From assembly GCF_003121295.1 (NCBI RefSeq), contig NZ_PHNC01000032.1, positions 1 through 64,000 of the forward strand: a stretch of DNA of 64,000 nt, in the 5' to 3' direction. Numbering within the stretch: position 1 is the stretch's first letter; each line of letters begins with the position of its first letter. A program made the position numbers and the translations under genes. This document shows, piece by piece, positions 34,398 to 42,882 of this stretch. The stretch is from Streptomyces orinoci (GTDB lineage Bacteria; Actinomycetota; Actinomycetes; Streptomycetales; Streptomycetaceae). The notes beneath the pieces were generated by a model. That model saw only the letters and a list, made by a program, of their open reading frames with translations. It was not told where the DNA came from and did not search any database.

Positions 34398-34672
34398 GGG
34401 TTACTCCAAAGACGGGTCACCCCCGCTCACGCGGAGACGACAGGCACGTACGGTGAATCCCTGCGTACCGAGATCTCAGTGAGTGACCGGCATTGTCAGG
34501 GGGATTGGCCTGACTTTCGTCAGGCAACCGGAGCAGCATACAACGACCGCTCCAGGACAACGAAACTACCATGACCGGCCGGGATCCCGCCCGCCCGGCC
34601 CCCGGCGGACCCCGCCACGGCTACTGTGCCCCCATCGCCCCAGGCCCCCATCCCCGCCGAGGAGGACCCCAC
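34398..34672. promoter_or_regulatory. Divergent control region, rpmB and DAK2 gene
   Basis: No gene fits. A 7-bp inverted repeat GCCTGAC-TTTC-GTCAGGC (34508-34525), with a related TGTCAGG at 34495-34501, lies upstream of rpmB and may be a control site. TACTGT (34622-34627) is a -10-like box for the rightward gene. Confidence 0.45.
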
Positions 34673-36316
34673 GTGCCGCACCCCCTGGACGCCGCCGCGG
34701 TACGTACCTGGTGCGCCCTGGCGCTGCGGGCGCTGGGCCGGGCCCGGGAGGAGATCGACGCGATCAACGTCTACCCGGTGGCGGACGGGGACACCGGCAC
34801 CAACCTCTATCTGACCGTGGAGTCCGCCGCCCGTGCGGTGGACGCCGTCTTCGAGGGCCGGGCCACCGGCGGGCCCGCCGCCCGCCCCGGGCTGCCGGAA
34901 GCGGTGCGAGCCATGGCCCATGGGGCGCTGATAGGGGCGCGCGGCAACTCCGGCACCATCCTGGCCCAGCTGCTGCGCGGCATGGCGCAGGTGCTGGGCG
35001 AGAGCGGCGGGGAGGCCCGGGGCGCGGCCGGCGGCGCCCTGCTGGGGCGGGCCCTGGGGCGGGCGGTGGAGTCGGCCTACGAGGGCGTGGCGCGGCCCGT
35101 GGAGGGCACCATCCTGACCGTCGCGGCGGCGGCCGCCGAGGCGGCCCGCGCACCCGGGGACCTCGCGGAGGTGGCGCACGCGGCCTACTCCAGGGCGTGC
35201 GCCGCACTGGAAGCCACCCCCCGCCAGCTGGACGTCCTGGACCGGGCCGGAGTGGTGGACGCCGGCGGCAAGGGCCTGGTGGAGGTGCTGGGCGCGCTCT
35301 GCGCCGCGCTCTCCGGCACCCAGGCGCCCCCCGCTCCGGAGCCCGCCGCGCCCGGCTGGCGGGCCGCACCGTGCCCCGCCGAACCCGGCGGCGGCCCCGG
35401 CGACGGCCCCGCCTTCGAGGTGATCTACCTGCTCCAGGCCGAGGACGCCGCCGTCGCCCGGCTGCGGGCCCGGCTGGATGCGCTGGGTGAGTCGCTGGTG
35501 GTGGTCGGCGGCGACGGGCTGTGGAACGTCCATGTGCATGTGGACGACGCCGGGGCCGCCGTGGAGGCGGGCGTGGAGGCCGGCCGCCCGCACCGGATCC
35601 GCATCACCCACTTCGGCGCCGCCGCCGAGGAGCGCACCCGGGTCCGGGAGCGGGTGCAGCGGGCCACCGTGGCGGCGGTGCCCGGCGAGGGGCTGGCCCG
35701 GCTGTGCGCCGAGGCGGGCGCCACCGTGGTGGCCGTACGCCCCGGGGAGCCGCCCAGCAGCGCCGAGCTGGCCGAGGCCATCCGGCGGGCGCACGCCCAT
35801 GAGGTGGTGCTGCTGCCCAACGACCCCGAACTGCGGCATGCCGCCGCCGACGCCGCCGACACCGTCCGCGCCGAGGGCGTCCGGGTCGCCCTGATCCCCA
35901 CCCGCTCCCCGGTCCAGGGCATCGCCGCGCTCGCCGTCCATGAGCCCGGCAGGCGCTTCGACGAGGACGTGGTCGCCATGACCGCCGCCGCCGGCGCCAC
36001 CCGCTACGCCGAACTGGCCGTCGCCGAGCGGCAGTCCTGGACCATGGCGGGCGTCTGCCAGGCCGGCGACGTACTCGGCCTGATCGACGGCGATGTGGCC
36101 GTCATCGGCCGCGACCTGGCCGCCACCGCCGAGACCGTGCTGGACCGGATGCTGGCGGCGGGCGGCGAGATGGTCACCCTGGTGCTGGGCCGGGACGTCC
36201 CGGACGCGGTCGCCGGCCGTCTGGAGCGGCATGTGCGCGGCGGTCACCTGGCCGTGGACACCGTGGTCTACCGGGGCGGCCAGCACTCCCCGCCGCTGAT
36301 CGTCGGCATCGAATAG
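34673..36316 (+). CDS. DAK2 domain / DegV-like fusion protein (fatty acid kinase-like)
   Basis: 547 aa. The N-terminal 200 residues form a DAK2 (dihydroxyacetone-kinase L-subunit) domain with INVYPVADGDTGTNLYLT, GALIGARGNSGTILAQLLRG and DAGGKGLVEVL, the ATP and metal binding part. The C-terminal half (FEVIYLLQAE onward, with HVHVDDAGAAVEAG, EVVLLPNDPELRHAA, VALIPTRSPVQGIAAL) is the FakA-type conserved region. FakA phosphorylates fatty acids held by a FakB partner; no FakB is adjacent, so the substrate is uncertain. GTG 34673 with GAGGAGG upstream; recG follows after 36 bases. Confidence 0.85.
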   Translation: MPHPLDAAAVRTWCALALRALGRAREEIDAINVYPVADGDTGTNLYLTVESAARAVDAVFEGRATGGPAARPGLPEAVRAMAHGALIGARGNSGTILAQLLRGMAQVLGESGGEARGAAGGALLGRALGRAVESAYEGVARPVEGTILTVAAAAAEAARAPGDLAEVAHAAYSRACAALEATPRQLDVLDRAGVVDAGGKGLVEVLGALCAALSGTQAPPAPEPAAPGWRAAPCPAEPGGGPGDGPAFEVIYLLQAEDAAVARLRARLDALGESLVVVGGDGLWNVHVHVDDAGAAVEAGVEAGRPHRIRITHFGAAAEERTRVRERVQRATVAAVPGEGLARLCAEAGATVVAVRPGEPPSSAELAEAIRRAHAHEVVLLPNDPELRHAAADAADTVRAEGVRVALIPTRSPVQGIAALAVHEPGRRFDEDVVAMTAAAGATRYAELAVAERQSWTMAGVCQAGDVLGLIDGDVAVIGRDLAATAETVLDRMLAAGGEMVTLVLGRDVPDAVAGRLERHVRGGHLAVDTVVYRGGQHSPPLIVGIE

Positions 36317-36352
36317 CCCCGGCTGTCGGTGGCCTGGTGTGCAATGGGTGAC

Positions 36353-38539
36353 GTGCCCGCGCTCGACGAACCACTGAAGAAGATCCTCGGCGGCAACACC
36401 GCGAAGGTGATGGCCGAGCACCTCGGCCTGCACACCGCAGGCGACCTGCTGCACCACTACCCGCGCCGCTACGCCGAGCGCGGCGAGCTGACCCGGCTCG
36501 CCGACCTGCCGCTGGACGAGCACGTCACGGTGGTCGCCCAGGTGGCCAAGGCGGCGATGAAGACCTTCAACCAGGGCCGCGGCGTGCGCCTGGAGGTGGT
36601 GGTCACCGACGGCAGCGGCGCGCTGACCCTGGTCTTCTTCGGGCGCGGCGCCTACGCCCGGGAGAAGGAGCTGATCCCCGGCCGCCGCGGGATGTTCGCC
36701 GGCAAGGTGTCGGTCTTCAACCGCACCCGCCAGCTGCTGCACCCCGACTATGAGCTGCTGGACCGGGACAGCACCGCGGCCGCCGCCGAGGAGTTCGCCG
36801 GCCGGCTGCTGCCCATCTACCCGGCCTGCAAGCAGTTCCAGTCCTGGAAGCTGGCCAAGGCGGCCGGCACCCTGCTGGACCTCTTCGAGGCCGACGGCTG
36901 GCAGGGCCTGGTGGACCCGCTGCCCCCCGCGCTGCGCGAGGGGCGCGGCCTGGCCGCCCTGGCCGACGCCTTCCGCCAGGTGCACCGGCCCCGCACCAAG
37001 GCCGACATCGAACAGGCCCGGGCCCGGCTGAAGTGGGACGAGGCCTTCGTCCTCCAGGTCGCCCTGGCCCGCCGCCGTCACGCGGACGGCCAGCTGCCCG
37101 CCGTGCCCCGCAAGCCGGCCGCCGGCGGCCTGCTGGACGCCTTCGACGCCCGGCTGCCCTTCACCCTCACCGAGGGCCAGCGCAAGGTCTCCGCCGAGAT
37201 CTTCGACGACCTGGCCACCGAGCACCCCATGCACCGGCTGCTCCAGGGCGAGGTGGGCTCGGGCAAGACCATGGTGGCGCTGCGCGCCATGCTGGGCGTG
37301 GTGGACGCGGGCGGCCAGGCGGCCATGCTGGCGCCCACCGAGGTGCTCGCCCAGCAGCACCACCGGTCCATCACCGAGATGATGGGCGACCTCGCCGAGG
37401 GCGGCATGCTGGGCGGCTCCGAGCAGGGCACCAAGGTGGTGCTGCTCACCGGCTCCATGGGCGCCGCCGCCCGCCGCCGGGCGCTGCTGGACCTGGTCAC
37501 CGGCGAGGCGGGCATCGTGGTCGGCACCCATGCCCTGATCGAGGACAAGGTGCAGTTCCACGACCTGGGCCTGGTGGTGGTGGACGAGCAGCACCGGTTC
37601 GGCGTGGAGCAGCGCGATGCCCTGCGCTCCAAGGGCAGGCAACCCCCGCACCTGCTGGTGATGACCGCCACCCCGATCCCGCGCACCGTGGCCATGACCG
37701 TCTTCGGCGACCTGGAGACCTCGGTGCTGGACCAGCTGCCCGCCGGGCGCTCCCCGATCGCCACCCATGTGGTGCCCGCCCGGGACAAGCCGCACTTCCT
37801 GGCCCGCGCCTGGGAGCGGGTGCGCGAGGAGGTGGCCGGCGGCCACCAGGCGTATGTGGTCTGCCCGCGCATCGGCGACGAGGAGGAGCAGCCGAAGAAG
37901 GCCGCCGGGGACGATCCGGAGAAGCGGCCGCCGCTGGCGGTGCTGGACATCGCCGAGCAGCTGGAGCGGGGGCCGCTGGCCGGGCTGCGGGTGGCGGTGC
38001 TGCACGGGCGGATGCAGCCGGAGGCCAAGGACGAGGTGATGCGCGCCTTCGCGGCCGGCGAGCTCGATGTGCTGGTGGCCACCACGGTGATCGAGGTGGG
38101 GGTGAATGTGCCCAACTCCACCGTGATGGTGATCATGGACGCGGACCGGTTCGGCGTCTCCCAGCTGCACCAGCTGCGCGGCCGGGTCGGCCGGGGCTCG
38201 GCCCCCGGGCTGTGCCTGCTGGTCAGCGAGGCGCCGGAGGGCAGCCCGGCGCGGGCCCGGCTGGCCGCCGTGGCCGGCACCCTGGACGGCTTCGAGCTGT
38301 CCCGGATCGACCTGGAGCAGCGCCGCGAGGGCGATGTGCTGGGCCAGGCCCAGTCCGGGGTGCGCTCCTCACTGCGGATGCTGGCCGTCATCGACGACGA
38401 GGAGGTCATCGCCGCCGCCCGTGAGGAGGCGAGCGCGGTGGTCGCGGCCGACCCCGGGCTGAGCGGGCTGCCGGAGCTGCGGACCGCCCTGGACGCCCTG
38501 CTGGACAAGGAGCGGGAGAGCTTCCTGGACAAGGGCTGA
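36353..38539 (+). CDS. recG: ATP-dependent DNA helicase RecG
   Basis: A superfamily 2 helicase of about 728 aa that remodels stalled replication forks and Holliday junctions. It has an N-terminal wedge (OB) domain (DEHVTVVAQVAKAAMKTFNQ), Walker A GEVGSGKT near residue 300, motif Ia APTEVLAQQH, the DEQHRFGVEQ box near 409, TATPIPRT, and C-terminal RVGRGSAPG with the HGRMQPEAKDEVM region. GTG 36353 (PALDEPLKKILGG) matches the usual N-terminus; ATG 36344 and GTG 36329 are alternatives and none has a good ribosome site. Stop region tandemly duplicated. Confidence 0.95.
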   Translation: MPALDEPLKKILGGNTAKVMAEHLGLHTAGDLLHHYPRRYAERGELTRLADLPLDEHVTVVAQVAKAAMKTFNQGRGVRLEVVVTDGSGALTLVFFGRGAYAREKELIPGRRGMFAGKVSVFNRTRQLLHPDYELLDRDSTAAAAEEFAGRLLPIYPACKQFQSWKLAKAAGTLLDLFEADGWQGLVDPLPPALREGRGLAALADAFRQVHRPRTKADIEQARARLKWDEAFVLQVALARRRHADGQLPAVPRKPAAGGLLDAFDARLPFTLTEGQRKVSAEIFDDLATEHPMHRLLQGEVGSGKTMVALRAMLGVVDAGGQAAMLAPTEVLAQQHHRSITEMMGDLAEGGMLGGSEQGTKVVLLTGSMGAAARRRALLDLVTGEAGIVVGTHALIEDKVQFHDLGLVVVDEQHRFGVEQRDALRSKGRQPPHLLVMTATPIPRTVAMTVFGDLETSVLDQLPAGRSPIATHVVPARDKPHFLARAWERVREEVAGGHQAYVVCPRIGDEEEQPKKAAGDDPEKRPPLAVLDIAEQLERGPLAGLRVAVLHGRMQPEAKDEVMRAFAAGELDVLVATTVIEVGVNVPNSTVMVIMDADRFGVSQLHQLRGRVGRGSAPGLCLLVSEAPEGSPARARLAAVAGTLDGFELSRIDLEQRREGDVLGQAQSGVRSSLRMLAVIDDEEVIAAAREEASAVVAADPGLSGLPELRTALDALLDKERESFLDKG

Positions 38540-38571
38540 GGCCACCGGCGACAAGGGCCGAGACCACCGGC
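38528..38571. repeat. 22-bp tandem duplication across the recG stop codon
   Basis: 38528-38549 and 38550-38571 agree at 20 of 22 positions (GACAAGGGCTGAGGCCACC and GACAAGGGCCGAGACCACC). The first copy holds the recG TGA; the second has CGA instead. Confidence 0.9.
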
Positions 38572-38682
38572 GGGGCGGCATCCAGGGACAGAACCTAGGC
38601 TTTAGACGCTGACCCCACCGCGTGACCCCCACCGCCCGACCCACGCCCGACCCACCGCCACCACCAAGGACCCGAGGACCTC

Positions 38683-39276
38683 ATGACCCGCGTGATCGCC
38701 GGCGCCGCCGGCGGACGACGGCTCGCCGTGCCGCCCGGCACCGGCACCCGCCCCACCTCCGACCGGGCACGCGAGGGCCTGTTCTCCACCTGGACCTCGC
38801 TGCTCGGCAGCCTCCGGGGCACCCGGGTGCTCGACCTTTACGGCGGCTCGGGCGCCGTCGGCCTGGAGGCGCTCTCCCGCGGCGCCGCGCACACCCTGCT
38901 GGTGGAGGCCGACGCCCGCGCGGTGAAGGTCATCCGGCAGAACGTCCGCACCGTCGGCCTGCCCGGCGCCGAGGTGCGCCCGGGCCGGGCCGAGCAGCTG
39001 GCCGCCGCCCCGGCGCCGCCCGGCGGCCCGTACGACATCGTCTTCCTGGACCCGCCGTACGCGGTGACCGATGACGAACTGCGGGAGATCCTCCTCACAC
39101 TCGCCGCCGGGGGCTGGCTGGCCGAGGAGGCATTGATCACTGTGGAGCGCGGCACCAGGGGCGGGGAGTTCCGCTGGCCGGCGGGCTTCGAGGGGCTGAG
39201 GGCCCGTCGCTACGGCGAGGGGACGCTTTGGTACGGTCGCGCCGCCTCGGCGTGCCCGGCCCCGGACACGCCATGA
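38683..39276 (+). CDS. rsmD: 16S rRNA (guanine966-N2) methyltransferase
   Basis: 197 aa Rossmann-fold methyltransferase. N-terminal RVIAGAAGGRRLAVPPGTGTRPTSDRAREGLF is typical of RsmD; the SAM motif is VLDLYGGSGAVGLEALSRG and the catalytic motif is FLDPPY. ATG 38683 is preceded by GAGGACCTC. The next gene, coaD, starts 29 bases after its stop, the common rsmD-coaD pairing. Confidence 0.93.
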   Translation: MTRVIAGAAGGRRLAVPPGTGTRPTSDRAREGLFSTWTSLLGSLRGTRVLDLYGGSGAVGLEALSRGAAHTLLVEADARAVKVIRQNVRTVGLPGAEVRPGRAEQLAAAPAPPGGPYDIVFLDPPYAVTDDELREILLTLAAGGWLAEEALITVERGTRGGEFRWPAGFEGLRARRYGEGTLWYGRAASACPAPDTP

Positions 39277-39305
39277 ACGCACCGGAGAGCGAGGAACCAC
39301 CGTTG

Positions 39306-39788
39306 TTGCGCCGCGCCGTCTGTCCGGGGTCGTTCGACCCCGTCACCAATGGACACCTCGACATCATCGCCCGGGCGTCGAAGCTCTATGACGTCGTGCA
39401 TGTGGCAGTGATGATCAACAAGTCGAAGCAGGGCCTGTTCACCGTCGAGGAGCGGATAGAACTGCTGCGGCAGGTCACCGCCGAGTACGGCAATGTGGTG
39501 GTGGAGTCCCACCACGGCCTGCTGGTCGATTTCTGCAAGGAACGCGACATCCCGGCCATCGTCAAGGGCCTGCGCGCCGTCAGCGACTTCGACTACGAGC
39601 TGCAGATGGCCCAGATGAACAACGGCCTCTCCGGGGTGGAGACGCTGTTCATCCCCACCAATCCCACCTACAGCTTCCTGTCCTCCAGCCTGGTCAAGGA
39701 GGTCGCGGCCTGGGGCGGGGACGTCTCCCATCTGCTGCCGCCGGTGGTGCTGGAAGCGCTCACCGGGCGGATCGCCGGCGACCGGTAG
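39306..39788 (+). CDS. coaD: Phosphopantetheine adenylyltransferase
   Basis: CoaD adenylylates 4'-phosphopantetheine in coenzyme A synthesis. It has the nucleotidyltransferase signature RAVCPGSFDPVTNGHLDII, the KGLRAVSDFDYELQMAQMN core and the C-terminal FLSSSLVKEVA. Two TTG codons at 39303 and 39306 follow GAGG; I choose 39306 because the protein then begins MRRAVCPGS as in relatives (160 aa). An ATG at 39273 overlapping rsmD would add eleven residues. Confidence 0.93.
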   Translation: MRRAVCPGSFDPVTNGHLDIIARASKLYDVVHVAVMINKSKQGLFTVEERIELLRQVTAEYGNVVVESHHGLLVDFCKERDIPAIVKGLRAVSDFDYELQMAQMNNGLSGVETLFIPTNPTYSFLSSSLVKEVAAWGGDVSHLLPPVVLEALTGRIAGDR

Positions 39789-39871
39789 TCCTGACGGGGC
39801 GTCAGTGACTGCCGGACGGCGCCCGCCGGCCGTACAGTCATGGCGTTCGGTGCCCATCGCTCAAGGGAAGA

Positions 39872-40987
39872 GTGGCGATCGTCAAGGTGGACGTGCAGAA
39901 GAAGCTCGACGAGATCGTCACGGCCGTCGCCGGCGCCCGCTCCATGCCGATGTCGGCCTCCTGCGTCGTCAACCGGGCCGAACTGCTGGCCCGGCTGGAG
40001 GAGCTGCGCCAGGCGCTGCCCGGCTCGCTGGCCCAGGCGCAGGAGCTCATCGGCGACCGGGAGAAGCTGGTGGCCGAGGCCCGTGAGGAGGCCGAGCGGA
40101 TCATCGAGTCGGCCCGCGCCCAGCGCGGTTCGCTGATCTCCGACACCGAGGTGGCCCGCCGGTCCCGCGAGGAGGCCGACCGCATCCTGGCCGAGGCCCG
40201 CCGGGAGGCGGAGGCGATCCGCGCCGAGGCCGACGACTATGTGGACGCCCAGCTGGCCAACTTCGAGGTGGTCCTCACCAAGACCATCGGCGCGGTCGGC
40301 CGCGGCCGGGAGAAGCTGCTCGGCCTGGCCGAGGGCGGCCATGGCGAGGAGCCCGACCCCGACCTGCCGGAGCGCAGCACCGACCCCGCCGCCCAGCGGC
40401 ACAATGCCGACGCCTATGTGGACGCCAAGCTCGCCGCGGTCTCGGCGGTGCTCAGCAGCACCCTGGAGGCCGTCGGCCGGGGCCGGGAGAAGCTGGGCGG
40501 CGCCCGCCCCATCGACGAGCTGGCCGCCCATCTGGCCGCCCAGGACGAGCTCCAGGCCGGCAGCGGCACCGGCGACTTCCTGGCCGAGCTGGCGGCGCCC
40601 CAGCAGCCTCAGCAGCCCGAGTACGTCCCACAGCCCCAGCACGCCCCGCAGCAGCCACAGGTGCCGCCCCAGCAGCCCGCCTATGACGCCTACCAGGACT
40701 ACCAGCAGCCCCAGCAGCCGTCCTACGACTACCAGCCGCACTACGCCCAGCAGACCGACCCCTACGCGGTCCCCGGCGGCTACCAGCAGCCGGACGCCTA
40801 CACCTGGCCGGTGCCGAACCCGCCCGGGCCGTACCCCTCGGACGGCGGCTACGGGGCGTCCTCCCCGCTGCCCCAGGAGCAGGTTCCCCAGCAGCAGCAC
40901 AGCGGCGCGGCGCTGGACGAGACCAGCTTCTTCGACACCAGCATGATCGACCTCGACCAGCTGCGCCGGTACGAGCAGGGGCGCTGA
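39872..40987 (+). CDS. DivIVA-like coiled-coil protein with Gln/Pro-rich tail
   Basis: 371 aa. Residues about 45-125 form a long charged coiled coil (AQAQELIGDREKLVAEAREE, RSREEADRILAEARREAEAI). A 30-residue segment occurs twice: DDYVDAQLANFEVVLTKTIG-AVGRGREKLLG near 120 and DAYVDAKLAAVSAVLSSTLE-AVGRGREKLGG near 180. The rest is a Gln/Pro/Tyr-rich tail (QPQHAPQQPQVPPQQP) ending in FFDTSMIDLDQLRRYEQGR. Relatives at this place are annotated as cell-division initiation or DivIVA-like proteins, but the DivIVA membrane-binding N-terminus is not clear here. GTG 39872 after AAGGGAAG; TACAGT at 39833 may be its -10. Confidence 0.8.
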   Translation: MAIVKVDVQKKLDEIVTAVAGARSMPMSASCVVNRAELLARLEELRQALPGSLAQAQELIGDREKLVAEAREEAERIIESARAQRGSLISDTEVARRSREEADRILAEARREAEAIRAEADDYVDAQLANFEVVLTKTIGAVGRGREKLLGLAEGGHGEEPDPDLPERSTDPAAQRHNADAYVDAKLAAVSAVLSSTLEAVGRGREKLGGARPIDELAAHLAAQDELQAGSGTGDFLAELAAPQQPQQPEYVPQPQHAPQQPQVPPQQPAYDAYQDYQQPQQPSYDYQPHYAQQTDPYAVPGGYQQPDAYTWPVPNPPGPYPSDGGYGASSPLPQEQVPQQQHSGAALDETSFFDTSMIDLDQLRRYEQGR

Positions 40988-40998
40988 CCCCGGGCGGA

Positions 40999-41028
40999 TT
41001 GGGCCCACGGCGGGCCGTGAAGTATCCT
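40999..41028 (+). promoter_or_regulatory. Promoter of the DUF177-rpmF-rnc-mutM cluster
   Basis: TTGGGC (40999-41004), an 18-base spacer and TATCCT (41023-41028) lie just after the DivIVA-like gene. The expected leader is about 100 bases and contains TCGCG...CGCGA, a small hairpin near 41039-41056. Confidence 0.55.
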
Positions 41029-41165
41029 GGCTCTTCGGTCGCGAGTATCTCCGCGATCCGGGCTGCCCTGAGCGCGTCGCCAGCCGATCGCCGCCGGGGT
41101 GGCCGTCACCGCAGCGTAGAAAGCAGGAAGCCCTGAACGCCCGCCTCGATCACCGTTCTCCGCTT

Positions 41166-41762
41166 GTGTTCGACACACACGAGCTGGGCCGGCGTCCCGG
41201 TGCGCTCAAGCGGCTCTCCCGCTCCGTCCAGGCCCCGGCCGACCTCGGCATCGAGGTCATCGGCGTGGCCGAGGGCGCGCCGGTGGAGCTGGAGCTCCGC
41301 CTGGAGTCGGTCATGGAAGGGGTGCTCGTCACAGGCACCGCCCGTGCACCGCTGACAGGGGAGTGCGTAAGGTGTCTGGAGCCGCTGGAGCGAGAGCTCG
41401 AAGCGGACTTCCAGGAGATGTACTCCTACCCCGACGCCGATGACCGGGGCCGCCCTGTGGCGGAGCCCGGCGACGACGCCGAGGACGAGGAGGACATGCT
41501 CTTCCTCGAGGGCGACCTGTTCGACCTCGAACCCGTGCTGCGTGACGCGGTGGTGCTCGCACTGCCGCTGCAGCCGGTGTGCCGGGAAGACTGCCCCGGC
41601 CTGTGCTCCGAGTGCGGAGCGCGGCTGGCGGACGAACCGGACCACCACCACGAGACCGTCGACATTCGTTGGGCGGCACTGCAGGGACTCGCCGGATCCG
41701 GCCAGGACGGCGAGATGGACAACGCACCCCGTTCCGACGGGGATGACTCACAGGAGAAGTAG
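41166..41762 (+). CDS. DUF177 (YceD) family protein
   Basis: YceD-type proteins sit upstream of rpmF in many bacteria and are linked to 23S rRNA maturation. The family core is visible: FDTHELGRRPGALKRLSRSV, GVLVTGTARAPLTGECVRCL and the cysteine pattern CREDCPGLCSECGARL followed by DEPDHHHETVDIRWAAL. The GTG at 41166 lacks a ribosome site. Relatives have eleven more residues (NARLDHRSPLV), which are encoded here from a CTG at 41133 four bases after AGGA; no ATG, GTG or TTG is available for them. rpmF starts two bases after the stop. Confidence 0.9.
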   Translation: MFDTHELGRRPGALKRLSRSVQAPADLGIEVIGVAEGAPVELELRLESVMEGVLVTGTARAPLTGECVRCLEPLERELEADFQEMYSYPDADDRGRPVAEPGDDAEDEEDMLFLEGDLFDLEPVLRDAVVLALPLQPVCREDCPGLCSECGARLADEPDHHHETVDIRWAALQGLAGSGQDGEMDNAPRSDGDDSQEK

Positions 41763-41764
41763 CC

Positions 41765-41938
41765 GTGGCTGTTCCGAAGCGGAAGATGTCGCGCAGCAAC
41801 ACGCGCCACCGCCGGTCGCAGTGGAAGGCTGCGGTCCCCACCCTGGTGGCGTGCGAGCGCTGCCACGAGCCGAAGCAGCAGCACATCGCGTGCCCCAGCT
41901 GCGGCACCTACAACAAGCGCCAGGTCCTCGAGGTCTGA
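41765..41938 (+). CDS. rpmF: Ribosomal protein L32
   Basis: 57 aa: AVPKRKMSRSNTRHRRSQWK, then LVACERCHEPKQQHIACPSCGTYNKRQVLEV. The CxxC...CxxC zinc ribbon identifies the zinc-binding form. GTG 41765 with AGGAG nine bases upstream, inside the end of the DUF177 gene region. Conserved yceD-rpmF order, followed closely by rnc. Confidence 0.97.
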   Translation: MAVPKRKMSRSNTRHRRSQWKAAVPTLVACERCHEPKQQHIACPSCGTYNKRQVLEV

Positions 41939-41957
41939 TCGGCGGGTGACAGGCTCT

Positions 41958-42770
41958 ATGTCGGACGCCACCATGCCGTCCCGCTCCCGCGGGACGGGTT
42001 CGGTGCCGCAGGCGGACACGGCCTCGTCTCTCGCGCTTCTGGAAGGGCGGCTCGGGTACGAACTCGAGACCGCCCTTCTGGTGCGTGCGCTGACCCACCG
42101 TTCCTACGCGTACGAGAACGGCGGTCTGCCCACCAACGAGCGGCTGGAGTTCCTCGGGGACTCGGTGCTCGGCCTGGTGGTCACGGACACGCTCTACCGC
42201 ATCCACCCCGACCTGCCCGAGGGCCAGCTGGCCAAGCTGCGGGCCGCGGTGGTCAACTCCCGGGCACTGGCCGAGGTCGGCCGCGGTCTCGACCTGGGCT
42301 CCTTCATCCGGCTCGGCCGGGGCGAGGAGGGCACCGGAGGCCGGGACAAGGCATCCATCCTCGCGGACACCCTGGAAGCGGTGATCGGCGCGGTCTATCT
42401 GGACCGGGGTCTGGACGCCGCCGCCGAGCTGGTGCACAGGCTCTTCGATCCGCTGATCGAGAAGTCCTCCAACCTCGGGGCCGGCCTGGACTGGAAGACC
42501 AGCCTCCAGGAACTGACCGCCACCGAGGGGCTGGGCGTGCCCGAGTATCTCGTCACCGAGACCGGGCCCGACCACGAGAAGACCTTCACGGCTGCCGCCC
42601 GCGTCGGTGGTGTCGCGTACGGCACCGGCACCGGCCGCAGCAAGAAGGAAGCGGAGCAGCAGGCGGCCGAGTCCGCCTGGCGCGCCATCAACGAGGCGGC
42701 CCAGGCCCGCGCCAAGGCCCAGGCCGCGGCCGGGGACGCCGAGGGCGAGGCCAAGCCCGCTTCGTACTGA
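41958..42770 (+). CDS. rnc: Ribonuclease III
   Basis: Double-strand RNA endonuclease, 270 aa. The catalytic signature NERLEFLGDSVLGLVV, the second acidic site DTLEAVIGAVYLD and a C-terminal dsRNA-binding domain (DWKTSLQELTA, GTGTGRSKKEAEQQAAESAW) are all intact. In Streptomyces this enzyme (AbsB) also influences antibiotic production. ATG 41958 is preferred over GTG 41946. It follows rpmF by 19 bases; a strong terminator lies after it. Confidence 0.96.
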   Translation: MSDATMPSRSRGTGSVPQADTASSLALLEGRLGYELETALLVRALTHRSYAYENGGLPTNERLEFLGDSVLGLVVTDTLYRIHPDLPEGQLAKLRAAVVNSRALAEVGRGLDLGSFIRLGRGEEGTGGRDKASILADTLEAVIGAVYLDRGLDAAAELVHRLFDPLIEKSSNLGAGLDWKTSLQELTATEGLGVPEYLVTETGPDHEKTFTAAARVGGVAYGTGTGRSKKEAEQQAAESAWRAINEAAQARAKAQAAAGDAEGEAKPASY

Positions 42771-42775
42771 ACCAC

Positions 42776-42818
42776 CCTCCGGCCCGCGAGCGCTGACCAG
42801 GCGCTCGCGGGCCGGAGG
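42776..42818 (+). terminator. rnc terminator
   Basis: Perfect 18-bp stem (42776-42793 and 42801-42818, starting CCTCCGGCCCGCG) with a seven-base loop, five bases after the rnc stop. mutM would then need its own promoter or read-through. Confidence 0.92.
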
Positions 42819-42882
42819 CGTTTCCAGTCCCGTCGTCTTCGGGGCCTGCCGTTTTCGGGTCCCGTCGTCTTCCAGGAGAGCC

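Noticed and set aside
34520..38170. Open frame of 1216 codons on the minus strand
   Set aside because: It lies opposite the DAK2 gene and recG, both well supported by motifs; the frame has no recognisable domain and starts without a ribosome site.
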